Counted from the stretch's first letter, positions 35,058 through 44,528 are shown. The stretch is DNA of 64,000 nt from Lachnospiraceae bacterium (GCA_014804785.1 JAAUZD010000028.1:119404-183403); one strand, 5' to 3'. Made by a program: numbers and translations. Notes: generated by a model not told the origin, from the sequence alone.

Positions 35058-35300
35058 TTATGACACTAATTTCCCCAAATTATACAATTCATCCGGACAT
35101 ATATCCTGTCCATCTGGCCATACTACAGTAAATCCATCTGTCGCAACACGCTTAAAATATTCAAAGGATCTCAGTTGACCATACCATTCACCCTTTATAT
35201 ATGGTTCAACATCAAAGCACTTTTTTTCGCCATTATCAAACACTACTAATATCTGATACGCACAGATTACTTCTACTTGAAGCGCAGTCGGTCTTAACAT
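35058..35300 (-). CDS. DUF2442 domain protein
   Basis: The ATG at 35300 lies nine bases after GGAGG; an earlier ATG at 35357 overlaps the DUF4160 gene without a site of its own. The 80-residue product reads ALQVEVICAYQILVVFDNGE and KCFDVEPYIKGEWYGQLRSF, matching DUF2442, with PDGQDICPDELY at the end. DUF2442 and DUF4160 genes are often adjacent and are suspected of forming a toxin-antitoxin-like or regulatory pair, without proof. Confidence 0.85.
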   Translation of the reverse strand: MLRPTALQVEVICAYQILVVFDNGEKKCFDVEPYIKGEWYGQLRSFEYFKRVATDGFTVVWPDGQDICPDELYNLGKLVS

Positions 35301-35319
35301 AACAAAATACCTCCGATAT

Positions 35320-35586
35320 CTAACGTAATGGCTCAATTTTAAAATAGCCATCTCCATTACTTAGTAATTCCCAATTTGCTCGTAATTCATCTTCATGGAT
35401 TACTATCCATGCCGATAAAAGTTTCATCTGCTTATTTGGAAAATTTCCCTCTAAGACTTCGCCATCTATTCCTACCACAATTTCATCATCACCATATAAG
35501 GCATGAATATGCGGTTTATTATGCTTTCCACCTTTTTCACTTTGCATTCGCACGATGATTCCAAAAAACATAGACAATGCGGGCAT
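35320..35586 (-). CDS. DUF4160 domain protein
   Basis: The ATG at 35586 lies eight bases after GGGAGG and gives 88 residues. The signature MFFGIIVRMQ, then HNKPHIHALYGDDEIVVGID and LEGNFPNKQMKLLSAWIVIH, is DUF4160. It is the first gene of a two-gene operon with DUF2442, 19 bp apart. Such proteins are thought to be small regulators; the conserved K-P-H-I-H motif could bind a metal. Confidence 0.87.
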   Translation of the reverse strand: MPALSMFFGIIVRMQSEKGGKHNKPHIHALYGDDEIVVGIDGEVLEGNFPNKQMKLLSAWIVIHEDELRANWELLSNGDGYFKIEPLR

Positions 35587-35679
35587 TTGGAATACCTCCC
35601 TCAAACTTCACCTAGATTCCTTATATTATACAAGATATCATAGAAACCTTAGCAAATAAAGAAAAACTTTCATTCTCCC

Positions 35680-36303
35680 TTACAACTTCCGCCCAACCAG
35701 AACACATTCCGGCAGCGGTTTTTCTTTTACAAGAATTGACTCGATAACCTCAAATCCCCGCTCACCTACATATTCTGTAAATTCATCTTTCTGCCATCTA
35801 TGGTATGTTTTAAAGCCGATTCTTTCCATCAGCCAGATGACCCATTTTGTATATCCTCTTTCATATACGAATGTAGGCGCAAATAAGATTCCTCCCTTTT
35901 TCAGGACCCGATGTATTTCCTTCATTGCAAGATCAGGATCCGGCATAATATGCAGGGCATTTGCAATGACAACCACATCGAAGGATTCTTCTTCGTAGGT
36001 AAGATTTGTTGCATCCTGTACACAAAAGCAGATATTCTTTGCACTGGCTTCTCCTTCACTTCTTTTGCCAGCTTCTGCCACCATATTTTCCGAATAATCG
36101 GTTGCCTCCCAAGAACCGGACTTTTGAGCCATGCGAAAGGTGATCTGCCCTGTTCCACATGCCAATTCCAGTACTTTCTTGTTATGGTCTATGTATGGCG
36201 CAAAGCTTTCACATATCACGTCATATGCATCATCATCTCTAGTCATATTGTAAACCTTTGCAACCCTCTCCCAGAATTTCTTATTTGTATTATCTTTGCT
36301 CAT
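35680..36303 (-). CDS. Class I SAM-dependent methyltransferase
   Basis: ATG 36303 lies nine bases after GGAGG and gives 207 residues starting MSKDNTNKKFWERVAKVYNM. SAM motif I is KKVLELACGTGQITFRMAQK, motif II WEATDYSENMVAEA, and FCVQDATNLTYEEESFDVVV carries motif III, then IHRVLKKGGILFAPTFVYER. A small-molecule methyltransferase of unknown substrate, similar to clostridial UbiE-like enzymes. Confidence 0.88.
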   Translation of the reverse strand: MSKDNTNKKFWERVAKVYNMTRDDDAYDVICESFAPYIDHNKKVLELACGTGQITFRMAQKSGSWEATDYSENMVAEAGKRSEGEASAKNICFCVQDATNLTYEEESFDVVVIANALHIMPDPDLAMKEIHRVLKKGGILFAPTFVYERGYTKWVIWLMERIGFKTYHRWQKDEFTEYVGERGFEVIESILVKEKPLPECVLVGRKL

Positions 36304-36424
36304 TTTCCATTTCCTCCATGACATTTTCGCCGCAAATTCATTTTTTCATATGAACATTTAATCATACGTTTTATTATTTGTCAATATAAACAGCGCAGTT
36401 TTATCTCTCCTTTTGGATGTCATA

Positions 36425-36453
36425 AAGGCGCATGGTTTATCACCATACGCCTT
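36425..36453 (-). terminator. Hairpin after the kinase of the ABC/two-component operon
   Basis: AAGGCGCATGGT (36425-36436) pairs with ACCATACGCCTT (36442-36453) with one C-A mismatch and a five-base loop. It lies 12 bases past the kinase stop and presumably ends the RR-ABC-permease-kinase transcript, although the T-run is weak. Confidence 0.5.
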
Positions 36454-36464
36454 CGCTAACGCAT

Positions 36465-37385
36465 TCACACCATTTTCCATTTCACTGAAATTGAAAAGCA
36501 GTTATCTCTGACACTCACTTGCGGTTCATCACATTTCATCTCTGTTAACAGCTTTTTCACAACATACAGCCCTTGCCCCGAATGTCCATTTCTCCTTGCC
36601 TTATCCTTCATATAGAACCGTTCAAATATTCTATCCAATTCAGATAATGCAAAATTATTTACCGGATTTTTGACTGTCAGACATACTTTGTCATCAGCTT
36701 CTGCCAACTGAATATGCATGTCCCCGGAAGTTTCATCTAAAGTATTAAAAATTAAATTTTGTATTATGCGTACACACGCTGTTCTATCTGCATAAATACA
36801 AATCATTTTTTGGGGTATATCTATTTCTGGCACCAGCTCCTTTTCTGCAAATAAAGAATAATTTTCCAACAATATTTCTGTCAAAAGGTCAGATATATTG
36901 ATAACTTCATATTCAAAAAAAAAATTTTGATTATCCAGCAGGGAAATTTGATAATAATCTTCGATTAATCTCCCCAAACGAACTGCTTTTTTATGAAGTA
37001 CCTTTATATATTCTGCACTTTTTTCTTCAGACGAACTTTCTAAAAGTTGCAGATATCCACGAATAGATGTTAAAGGCGTACGCAAGTCATGTGAAAGGCA
37101 GGATATGTTTTCTTTCAATCGTTCTTCCTGCCTTTTAATATCTATCATATTATCACTGTATTTTATTACAATGTCATTGATTGCTTCTGTAAGACATTCT
37201 AAATTTTTATCTCCCAGCGATATCGTTACCAGTTCTTTTGTCTCTCCTTTTAGGATTGCCTTGAGCCTGCCCGTCACTCTATTTATCTGCAATTTCAAGT
37301 TGATCAATGAAACAGACAAAATAAGAACTCCTATAACCAACGCTGTCAGCATAATTATGATAACTGCCTGTTCCATAAGCCTCAC
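36465..37385 (-). CDS. Sensor histidine kinase, small VanS/BceS-like type
   Basis: The 306-residue kinase has one clear N-terminal membrane segment (VIIIMLTALVIGVLILSVSL), then a HAMP-like linker, the H box CLSHDLRTPLTSIRGYLQLL with phospho-His near residue 100, an N box with IQNLIFNTL and a G box RRNGHSGQGLYVVKKL. The very small sensing part suggests intramembrane or transporter-linked sensing. It is the last of four genes: regulator, ABC ATPase, permease, kinase. Confidence 0.87.
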   Translation of the reverse strand: MRLMEQAVIIIMLTALVIGVLILSVSLINLKLQINRVTGRLKAILKGETKELVTISLGDKNLECLTEAINDIVIKYSDNMIDIKRQEERLKENISCLSHDLRTPLTSIRGYLQLLESSSEEKSAEYIKVLHKKAVRLGRLIEDYYQISLLDNQNFFFEYEVINISDLLTEILLENYSLFAEKELVPEIDIPQKMICIYADRTACVRIIQNLIFNTLDETSGDMHIQLAEADDKVCLTVKNPVNNFALSELDRIFERFYMKDKARRNGHSGQGLYVVKKLLTEMKCDEPQVSVRDNCFSISVKWKMV

Positions 37386-37420
37386 ACTCCTTGCCCTTGT
37401 CTTCCTGCATAAACGGAATA

Positions 37421-38257
37421 TTATTTTAATTCCTGTTTATTTATCAAGACTACAGATATCGGAAGTAAAATAATGCCAAAGCAAAAGTAGATAATCACTT
37501 CACGAATAATGCCATATTCCAACCGCAATGTCCCCATGTTCATCCAATAATATAATGGTGTAAGCCGGACTATATACTGAAGCAATGACAAACTATGAAA
37601 TTGCTGCCAGATGCCTGTATATATAATTGCGCCAACCAATGTAAATAAACACATAATCGTCGCTATAATACCAGCATTTTTTAAACAAATGCTCGTCAAT
37701 ATGCAAATCATTGTAAATGTCATCATTACCATATAATTTAACATTGTATATTCAAAATAAAGAAGAACTTCCCTCACATTAGGGAAATAGTTTACTTTTA
37801 TACATGTATATAACAGAGTAATTACAGAAAACAGCATGTACAGAACGCCAAAATAAGTAATTATCACGATAACCTTTGCAGCAAATATCCTGCTCCGGCT
37901 TATGCCGTATGCAACCGGCAATTTGATTGTACCCACATGATAATCATAATTAAAAAAATATACCACAAAGATCAGCATAAATACCCATAAAAACACATTA
38001 CATGACATGGCTGATTCCATAATCTCGTTAAAATGCGGAAATGCCGCATTATCAAAAGTAAATGCCAAAAAGCCAATCATTCCATGAATCATGGGATTTA
38101 TCTCTTCATCCCCCTCCGATACAAAGACCTGGGTTCCCCCATCTGAAATTCCAAAAACCACATATAGCAAAAACCCCAGACCAAACAGTCCTAAGACTAT
38201 TTTCAAAACATTAGAATATTTTAGTTTCAGAAACTCTGCCCTAATCTGATTCATCAT
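37421..38257 (-). CDS. ABC-2 type permease (bacitracin/lantibiotic export-like)
   Basis: The 278-residue product has six predicted membrane segments, with an N-terminal MNQIRAEFLKLKYSNVLKIV, an extracellular loop (about 40-75) and YHVGTIKLPVAYGISRSRIF in the cytoplasmic loop. It resembles BcrB/NisG-type permeases that work with a BcrA/NisF ATPase. Its start overlaps the ATPase gene by four bases (ATGA at 38254-38257). Its partner is the ATPase upstream. Confidence 0.85.
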   Translation of the reverse strand: MMNQIRAEFLKLKYSNVLKIVLGLFGLGFLLYVVFGISDGGTQVFVSEGDEEINPMIHGMIGFLAFTFDNAAFPHFNEIMESAMSCNVFLWVFMLIFVVYFFNYDYHVGTIKLPVAYGISRSRIFAAKVIVIITYFGVLYMLFSVITLLYTCIKVNYFPNVREVLLYFEYTMLNYMVMMTFTMICILTSICLKNAGIIATIMCLFTLVGAIIYTGIWQQFHSLSLLQYIVRLTPLYYWMNMGTLRLEYGIIREVIIYFCFGIILLPISVVLINKQELK

Positions 38258-39171
38258 ATATCATCACCCCCTATCAGCTTTGTATAATATGCTTCCAAGT
38301 CATCTCCCCCTTGTGCCATCTGATAGAGAATGATTCCATTTTCATTTAGCAAGGACGAAACCCTTCCTGAATGATCATTACAATCATATAAGCGGATGCT
38401 TTTGTCCGGCATGACAATATAATTATTTGTATGCAGTTCCGTTTCAATTACTCTTGTTGCCGCCGCCACATCATTAACCTGTAACAACAAATGCTGCTTG
38501 CAGTGTTCTTCCAGTTCCGACGCTGTTATTTGCTGTACCAGCCTTCCCTTATGCATGATTCCATAATTGGTTGCCAGTTGATGTAACTCTGTTAAAATGT
38601 GGCTTGATATCAATATTGTGATTCCTTTTTCTCTATTTAACTGCTTTAATAAATTTCTTAATTCTATAATACCAGCCGGATCTAAACCGTTAATTGGTTC
38701 GTCCAATATAAGAAACTCAGGATTGCCTAAAAGCGCAATGGAAAGTGCAAGCCTCTGACGCATTCCTAATGAAAAATCTTTCGCTTTCTTTTTTCCGGTA
38801 TCCAACAGATTGACCATCCCCAGCGCTTTATCTATACACGCTTTACCCGGTATTCCCCTTTGCTGGCGCTGTATTTCCAAATTTTGATATGCTGTCATAT
38901 TCATATAGACAGACGGACTTTCAACAATGCAGCCCATGCGCGAACGCTGCTCATTCAACAGTTTTCCTCTCTTTCCCCAAAGAGCCATTTCCCCCGAATC
39001 GGGCATTGCCAACCCTGTCAACAATCTTATTAACGTTGTCTTTCCCGCTCCGTTTTCTCCAATAAATCCATAGATTTCACCTTGCCTTATTGACATTGAT
39101 ACCTCATCTAAAGCAAGCGTATTTGAGTACTTCTTTGTGAGATTAAAAGTTTCAAATATGATTTCCTTCAT
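38254..39171 (-). CDS. ABC transporter ATP-binding protein, BcrA-like
   Basis: The start used is ATG 39171 (MKEIIFETFNLTKKYSN), about 11 bases after AAAGGAG. The 305-residue ATPase has Walker A GENGAGKTT, the signature FSLGMRQRLALSIALL, Walker B FLILDEPINGLD and the H-loop SSHILTELHQLATN, as in BcrA/DrrA-type exporters. The C-terminal 85 residues form the typical extension. It pairs with the permease downstream to export or exclude a peptide antibiotic. Confidence 0.9.
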   Translation of the reverse strand: MKEIIFETFNLTKKYSNTLALDEVSMSIRQGEIYGFIGENGAGKTTLIRLLTGLAMPDSGEMALWGKRGKLLNEQRSRMGCIVESPSVYMNMTAYQNLEIQRQQRGIPGKACIDKALGMVNLLDTGKKKAKDFSLGMRQRLALSIALLGNPEFLILDEPINGLDPAGIIELRNLLKQLNREKGITILISSHILTELHQLATNYGIMHKGRLVQQITASELEEHCKQHLLLQVNDVAAATRVIETELHTNNYIVMPDKSIRLYDCNDHSGRVSSLLNENGIILYQMAQGGDDLEAYYTKLIGGDDI

Positions 39172-39223
39172 ATAACTCACTTCTCCTTTCACATCACAGC
39201 ATCTCAAATAAAGTTATGGAAAT

Positions 39224-39253
39224 TCTAAAGAGGTTTCTAAAGAAAGTCTAAAG
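39224..39253 (+). promoter_or_regulatory. Triple direct repeat TCTAAAG, candidate OmpR-type regulator site
   Basis: TCTAAAG occurs at 39224-39230, 39236-39242 and 39247-39253, spaced 12 and 11 bp, one helical turn each. Direct repeats at this spacing are the usual binding pattern for OmpR-family regulators. They lie between the regulator gene (overlapping its stop codon) and the ABC ATPase gene, so the regulator may control the transporter genes separately from its own gene. Confidence 0.5.
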
Positions 39254-39919
39254 TTTTCTTTTTGCGATTTTATATCTCAATCCCCATACGGTTTCAATTA
39301 TTTTTTCTTCACACTTTAACTTCTTTCTAAGGTTACTGATATGCGTATTAATCACATCATTATCCATCGCAAAGGGTTCCTGCCAAATAGATTCATACAA
39401 ATTCTTCTTAGAAAAAACTTTATCCGGATATTTCATCAATAACTCTAAAATCTGGTATTCTTTCGCCGTTAAAGCAATTTCCTCTCCAGCAACATTGACC
39501 GTTTTTGACGCAGTGTTAATGACTACTCCCCCAACGGTTATATTCAATTCCGGTATACTCTTTTTATACCTTTTCAAATTAGCTTCTATTCTTGCCAGCA
39601 ATTCATCAAGGTCAAAAGGTTTTGTTATATAATCATCTGCCCCTAGCTGCAAAGTTTCTATTTTAGTCTGCGTCAGGCTCTTAGCCGAAACGACAATAAC
39701 CGGCACATCAGAAAACGCTCTGATTTCTGCTAAAATCCTGTCGCCACTGACATAAGGGAGCATTAAATCCAAAACAACAAGTATCGGGTCTATCTTTTTA
39801 ATCATATCAACGCCATCTGCACCAGACAGCGTATAGAATACTTCATAATTGTATTTTTCAAGATGCGTTTTTACCATTTGACAGATTTCTATATCATCTT
39901 CAATCAATAAAATATTCAT
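39248..39919 (-). CDS. Response regulator, OmpR/PhoB family
   Basis: The start at ATG 39919 (MNILLIEDDIEI) gives 223 residues, with a GGAGA/AAAGGA region upstream. The receiver has the acidic pair EDD, phospho-Asp in PILVVLDLMLPY and Lys in DDYITKPFDLDELLARIE. The winged-helix C-terminal domain reads GEEIALTAKEYQILELLMKY and DNDVINTHISNLRKKLK. It is the first gene of the operon with the ABC ATPase, permease and VanS-like kinase. Confidence 0.92.
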   Translation of the reverse strand: MNILLIEDDIEICQMVKTHLEKYNYEVFYTLSGADGVDMIKKIDPILVVLDLMLPYVSGDRILAEIRAFSDVPVIVVSAKSLTQTKIETLQLGADDYITKPFDLDELLARIEANLKRYKKSIPELNITVGGVVINTASKTVNVAGEEIALTAKEYQILELLMKYPDKVFSKKNLYESIWQEPFAMDNDVINTHISNLRKKLKCEEKIIETVWGLRYKIAKRKL

Positions 39920-39961
39920 TTGTCCTTTTTCTCCTCTGATCAATTGGCTTTTTTTGCATCT

Positions 39962-40657
39962 TTAGGAATTACCCGGATTTTGCATCAAAGTTTCAATATA
40001 TCTTACATCTTCCTGACTGATATACCCCACCTTATGATAAGAAAATGCAAATTCTCCCCGCATCAGGGCATATCCCTTGTAAATATATTCTCCAAATCCG
40101 CAGTAAACCGCCGCCGTATCTGTTAATATTTCATTCTCCCATGTATCACGCATGCTGATGCCTTCATAATACAGATGCAGGTGAATTGATTCATGTGCAA
40201 GCACTGCAATCACCGCATCCAGAGTATAACCGGGTTTCATTTCCAGACGAATCGTGGTAAACGCAAGATCCGTGGAAATTTCTCCTGCCCGGTCTGACAT
40301 CACTGCATCTTCCACCACCAGTTTAATAAAACTACCGTCAATTCCCAGATGTTCGCAGATACTGCATAACAGTTTTTTTAAATACTCTTCACTACTTAAA
40401 TCTACCCGCAATGCCGAAATAATCTCCTCCGGCACCACATAAGATTCATATCTTTTCTTCTCTCTCTTTTCAAGAAGTTCAACGCATTCCTGCAAAAGTT
40501 CTCTCGGCACTGTTTTGAACGCACTTTTAGGTACCGGCGACTTGCGCAGGATGAAACGTCTGACCAGAAAACATCCAAGACCGATAAAAGATAAAAGTTC
40601 AAATATGCTGTTAATATTTATATGATACAAGAATGACCTCAAATAATCCATGTTCAT
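39962..40657 (-). CDS. Membrane-anchored zincin-like protein with HExxH motif
   Basis: The 231-residue product has an N-terminal membrane segment (about 12-36), then a helical soluble domain. The motif AVLAHESIHLHLYYEG contains HESIH, the zinc-binding and catalytic pattern of zincins, and the downstream NEILTDTAAVYCGFG supplies a likely third ligand. I do not recognise a named family. The start overlaps the ABC-F gene stop by four bases (ATGA), so the two are translated together; the soluble domain seems to be cytosolic or peri-membrane. Metalloprotease activity is inferred from the motif alone. Confidence 0.65.
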   Translation of the reverse strand: MNMDYLRSFLYHININSIFELLSFIGLGCFLVRRFILRKSPVPKSAFKTVPRELLQECVELLEKREKKRYESYVVPEEIISALRVDLSSEEYLKKLLCSICEHLGIDGSFIKLVVEDAVMSDRAGEISTDLAFTTIRLEMKPGYTLDAVIAVLAHESIHLHLYYEGISMRDTWENEILTDTAAVYCGFGEYIYKGYALMRGEFAFSYHKVGYISQEDVRYIETLMQNPGNS

Positions 40658-42516
40658 GCCTTCCCCTGTTCATCGATTCTTGCCTTAAGCTCCTCCAGAT
40701 ACATCCATCTGTCCATCTTTTCCTCAAGCTGCCGCTGCATCAGTTCTTTTTCCTTCGTAAGTTCATTTAGTTTTACAAAGTCTGTTGCCGCTTTGTTCAT
40801 CTCATCTTCCAGATTCTCGATTTTCTCTTCCAGACCTGCTATTTCATCCTCGATCACCTCATAATCCTTCTGCTCTTTAAAGGAAAATTTCAGTCTGGTG
40901 TCAGGCTGTTTCCAACTGTTCTTTTTCGTTGATGCCAAGTCCGCCGGTGTGCCTGCTGCTGCCGGAGCTTTGCCCTTTGCGGATGCAAAAGGAGTACTCT
41001 CATCCGGCGCTTTTTGCTGCATACGCATCTGCCAGTCTGTATAACCGCCTTCGTATTGGGCAATCTTCCCATCTTCTTCAAAGGCAAATATCCTTCTTAC
41101 AATGCGGTCCAGAAAATAGCGGTCATGGGAAACGGTAATCACAATTCCCTGAAAGCTGTCCAGATAATCCTCCAACACGGTCAGCGTGGCGATATCCAGA
41201 TCATTGGTAGGCTCATCCAGAATCAATACGTTAGGTGCGCCCATAAGTACTTTCAGCAGATTCAGCCTGCGCTTTTCTCCGCCGGAAAGTTTTCCCAATA
41301 ATCCATATTGTTCTTTTCCTTCAAATAGAAAACGTTCCAACATCTGGGATGCCGTTATGCTGCCCTCAGGGGTCTTAACATACTCCGCCACATCTTTGAT
41401 ATAATCGATTACTCTTTGACCGGAAGGCATTTCCGCTTCCCCTATTTCCTGAGCATAATACCCGATTTTAACAGTCTGCCCAATAACGATCTCTCCTGAA
41501 TCCGGTTCCACTATACCGGTAATCATCTTCATTAACGTTGTCTTGCCGCATCCATTAGGACCAATGAATCCTATCCGGTCATTTTTTAAAAAGATATATG
41601 AAAAATCATCAATTAAGACCTTGTCATCATAATGCTTGCCGATATGTGAAATCTCCACTGTAGTCTTTCCAAGCCTGGAGGCTGCCGATCCTATTTCTAC
41701 CTTTGCGTCTGCTATAGGACTTGCGGCATTCTTCAATTCCTCAAAACGTTCTAACCGGGCTTTCTGTTTCGTCGTCCTGGCTCTTGCTCCCCGTTTTACC
41801 CATTCCAGTTCTTTTCTGAGAATAGACTGCCGCTTTCTTTCGCTGGCAAGAGCTGCCTCCTCCCTGCCTGCTTTAAGCTCCAGATACCCGGAATAATTCG
41901 CCTGATAGGAGTAAATCTTCCCCTTATCAATCTCAATGATGCGGTCCGATACACTGTCTAAGAAATAACGGTCATGAGTTACCATGACCACCGCCCCGGC
42001 ACGCTTTTTTAACTGCTCTTCCAGATAAGCCGCCATTTCATTGTCAAGATGATTGGTAGGCTCATCCAGAATCAGAATATCGGAAGGGGCAAGCAACGCA
42101 GCCACCAGTGCAAGCCGCTTCCGCTGTCCTCCCGAAAGAATTTTGCAAAGGGCATTAAAGTCCGTCACTCCCAGCCTGGTCAGCATGGTCTTTGCCTGTA
42201 CTTCCTTTTCCTCCACATGATTTCTCTGCAGATCACTTTCATCACATTTTCTCAGCACCGCCTTCAGTACTGTATCCGTCTCCTCAAATACCGGATGCTG
42301 GGGCAGATAGCTGCATATTACATGGTTTGCCATCGTAACAGTTCCCTGATCGGGCTCCTCCAAACCTGCCATCATTTTAAGAAGTGTGGACTTGCCTGTA
42401 CCGTTAATACCGATAACCCCTACCTTTTCCCTCTCCTGCAGATAAAAGGACGTGCTGTCAAACAGAAGACGACCGCCATAAGATTTTGTTATATTATCCA
42501 TTGATAAAATATTCAT
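40654..42516 (-). CDS. ABC-F family ATPase (Uup/YfmR/antibiotic-resistance ABC-F type)
   Basis: The ATG at 42516 starts MNILSMDNITKSYGGRLLFD; an upstream start at 42630 reads through intergenic repeats and is rejected. The 620-residue protein has two ABC domains, each with Walker A (GINGTGKST and GPNGCGKTT), signatures ILSGGQRKRLA and KLSGGEKRRLN, and Walker B ILILDEPTNHLD and VLILDEPTNDLD, joined by a charged linker (RKELEWVKRGARARTTKQKA), with a C-terminal coiled coil. ABC-F proteins act on the ribosome rather than in transport; some protect it from antibiotics. It is coupled to the zincin-like gene. Confidence 0.92.
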   Translation of the reverse strand: MNILSMDNITKSYGGRLLFDSTSFYLQEREKVGVIGINGTGKSTLLKMMAGLEEPDQGTVTMANHVICSYLPQHPVFEETDTVLKAVLRKCDESDLQRNHVEEKEVQAKTMLTRLGVTDFNALCKILSGGQRKRLALVAALLAPSDILILDEPTNHLDNEMAAYLEEQLKKRAGAVVMVTHDRYFLDSVSDRIIEIDKGKIYSYQANYSGYLELKAGREEAALASERKRQSILRKELEWVKRGARARTTKQKARLERFEELKNAASPIADAKVEIGSAASRLGKTTVEISHIGKHYDDKVLIDDFSYIFLKNDRIGFIGPNGCGKTTLMKMITGIVEPDSGEIVIGQTVKIGYYAQEIGEAEMPSGQRVIDYIKDVAEYVKTPEGSITASQMLERFLFEGKEQYGLLGKLSGGEKRRLNLLKVLMGAPNVLILDEPTNDLDIATLTVLEDYLDSFQGIVITVSHDRYFLDRIVRRIFAFEEDGKIAQYEGGYTDWQMRMQQKAPDESTPFASAKGKAPAAAGTPADLASTKKNSWKQPDTRLKFSFKEQKDYEVIEDEIAGLEEKIENLEDEMNKAATDFVKLNELTKEKELMQRQLEEKMDRWMYLEELKARIDEQGKA

Positions 42517-42529
42517 ATTATCCCCCAAC

Positions 42530-42595
42530 AAATGCTGTCGCACTTCGTAAGCCAGCTTATTGTAACAAACACCGCCTCGCTTTGCGAGTCGGCTT
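42530..42595 (-). repeat. Two tandem copies (D and B) of the 29-bp dispersed repeat
   Basis: On the minus strand copy B is AAGCCGACTCGCAAAGCGAG plus GCGGTGTTT (42567-42595), and copy D is AAGCTGGCTTACGAAGTGCG plus ACAGCATTT (42530-42558). Each is preceded by TTACAAT, so the unit here is 37 bp. Both lie between the MCP gene and the ABC-F gene. They align without gaps to copies A (14960) and C (9754). Confidence 0.65.
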
Positions 42596-42608
42596 ATTGT
42601 AAATAAAT

Positions 42609-42640
42609 CTGACTGGATATCTCTTAACATATCCAGTCAG
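42609..42640 (-). terminator. Perfect 12-bp hairpin after the chemoreceptor gene
   Basis: CTGACTGGATAT (42609-42620) and ATATCCAGTCAG (42629-42640) form a perfect stem with an eight-base loop, 57 bases after the MCP stop codon. On the minus strand it is followed by ATTTATTT. It likely separates the MCP and ABC-F transcripts. Confidence 0.65.
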
Positions 42641-42697
42641 AAAACGTCACCCTTGTCTGTGAGCGTCTATTTTAAAACAATTTAGTCTATAAGTAAA

Positions 42698-44203
42698 TCA
42701 GGTAGCCTGCTCTTCTGAATAATTGATAATATTCTGCAGCTTGGATACCTCTGTTGCCACACCGCTGAGCAAATCAAATATGGTAATAGTTCCTGTCACT
42801 GTTTTATCTGATAATTGCTGGGTATTTTCTGCATTTGCAAGCAACTGCTCGCTAAATGCACTGAGGCTTTCTACGCCCCTGCTTATTTCCGCATTGCTTT
42901 CCACAATTCTTTCCATATCCAGATGCTGCCTATCCATGCTTTGACCGACTCCGACAATATCACTCTGTATTTTTTCAAAGGTTGTTTTTACTTTTTCAAC
43001 GAGGTCAGTCTGTTTCTCATTCGTTTTAATCAGACCTTCCACACTGTCTTCCGCTTTGTCTGCTTGACTTTGCAGTTCTGCAAAAATGCCTGATATGCTG
43101 TCCGTTGCCGCCTTTGTCTGTTCTGCAAGCTGCCTTATTTCATCAGCCACTACCGCAAACCCTTTACCGGATTCCCCTGCATGGGCGGCTTCAATGCTGG
43201 CATTGAGTGCAAGCAGCGTTGTCTTATTCGTGATTCCTTCTATCAATCCCAAAATTTCTTTTGCTTTACCGGTTCTTTCCATTAAGCCTGCCATTGTATC
43301 GTTGACTTCGTTGCCTGCGGTTCTGCTGAGTTCTGAGGTCATGCCAAGCTCCATCATATCATGACTGCCTTCTTCCACTGCTTTCATGGTTCCCACAAAT
43401 TTGTCCTGAACGTCCTCTACCGATTGCTGCGCTGTCTTAGTCAGCTGACTGATACTTTCTGTCATGCGCAGCTGATTTTGAATGGTTTCTGCCAACTCAT
43501 TTGTTCCTGTCACAATTCCGGTAACTGCCGTTTTGCTGTTCTTACCCTGCTCCGCGATTTTCTCCGACTCCGTACTAATTTCCACAACGCTGGTCTCCAA
43601 CTGTTCAGATGCCTCAGCTATACTGCTTATAATCTGTGCTGCCTTTTCCTTTTCCTTTTCGATTATCTCAATCTTCTGCCTTGATATCGCATCAAGCGAC
43701 ATGGATACCAGATAGGAATATCCCACTACCATCAGAATGACGGCTACTTCGATTTCATAATTGACAATATCTTCGTTGGTGACACCTTGTACAACATTCG
43801 TCACTATAAAGACAATATTTATAAGCAATGTTAAGATACCCGTTCCCAACGCAAGCTTCTTATCCTGATAAAGTGAAAAAATTACCAACATGGGGATAAT
43901 ATAGACAAAAGATAGGACACTGGTAGATGTCCATAATACAAAAGCATAGAAAATACTGTAGCCCACTGCGGCAATCATCTTAACAAGCTGAGCCTCTTTA
44001 TTCTTCCGGTATACAAGAACAGAAAGAATAAAAGGCGCCAGAAGAAGCAGCGAAAAAATTCCTACATAGACTGGCGTCCTGTTTCCCTTCAGCAATTCCA
44101 CGAGATATGCCAGAAACAATACCACCACCGTTATCCCATACCCCAAAAGCATCCTTCCATTCATAAATTCCAGTTCTGGAACCAATTTTTTACGTTCTTT
44201 CAT
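42698..44203 (-). CDS. Methyl-accepting chemotaxis protein without a large external domain
   Basis: The 501-residue product has about six closely spaced membrane segments in residues 15-190 (starting [20 protein letters not shown]) and almost no extracellular domain. The rest is a long helical signalling domain with the conserved tip [20 protein letters not shown] and [19 protein letters not shown]. It would signal to CheA/CheW; none of these or flagellar genes is in the window. The polytopic sensor may detect a membrane-soluble or intracellular cue. Confidence 0.92.
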   Translation of the reverse strand: MKERKKLVPELEFMNGRMLLGYGITVVVLFLAYLVELLKGNRTPVYVGIFSLLLLAPFILSVLVYRKNKEAQLVKMIAAVGYSIFYAFVLWTSTSVLSFVYIIPMLVIFSLYQDKKLALGTGILTLLINIVFIVTNVVQGVTNEDIVNYEIEVAVILMVVGYSYLVSMSLDAISRQKIEIIEKEKEKAAQIISSIAEASEQLETSVVEISTESEKIAEQGKNSKTAVTGIVTGTNELAETIQNQLRMTESISQLTKTAQQSVEDVQDKFVGTMKAVEEGSHDMMELGMTSELSRTAGNEVNDTMAGLMERTGKAKEILGLIEGITNKTTLLALNASIEAAHAGESGKGFAVVADEIRQLAEQTKAATDSISGIFAELQSQADKAEDSVEGLIKTNEKQTDLVEKVKTTFEKIQSDIVGVGQSMDRQHLDMERIVESNAEISRGVESLSAFSEQLLANAENTQQLSDKTVTGTITIFDLLSGVATEVSKLQNIINYSEEQAT

Positions 44204-44378
44204 ACTTTATACCCATACCCTTTCTGTACCTTATTTTTGTATTTATCCATACGTTTTTATCTGTCTTTTATTATAACAGACAGCAATTTTCCTTTCAATG
44301 ACAGTATGAAAACCAAAAAAAATTTCCTGAATATTTTTCTTCAAATGTTGCATGCTATTATCGAAAGGATGGTGCATC

Positions 44379-44528
44379 ATGGAAAAAGAGAAAAAAATCA
44401 ATACCTATCCCTGCAGTCAGCAGCCTGCCAACCTGTATGATGACGGCAATATTCCCCAGGAAGATCTGCCTTCCGATATCATACCGGACGAAGTTCCACG
44501 CAAAGACGGCCCCGGCGGTGAAAACTAA
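44379..44528 (+). CDS. 49-residue small acidic protein, unknown function
   Basis: AAAGGATGG lies about nine bases upstream of the ATG. The product starts MEKEKKINTYPCSQQPANLY and continues DDGNIPQEDLPSDIIPDEVP, proline-rich and acidic, ending in GPGGEN; it has one Cys and no hydrophobic segment. It is followed 25 bases later by a strong hairpin, consistent with a real monocistronic gene. No family is recognised. Confidence 0.55.
   Translation: MEKEKKINTYPCSQQPANLYDDGNIPQEDLPSDIIPDEVPRKDGPGGEN

Noticed and set aside
42517-42630. Longer ABC-F start at 42630
   Set aside because: The extra 38 residues are encoded by the tandem intergenic repeats and do not resemble ABC-F N-termini; ATG 42516 has a normal start.
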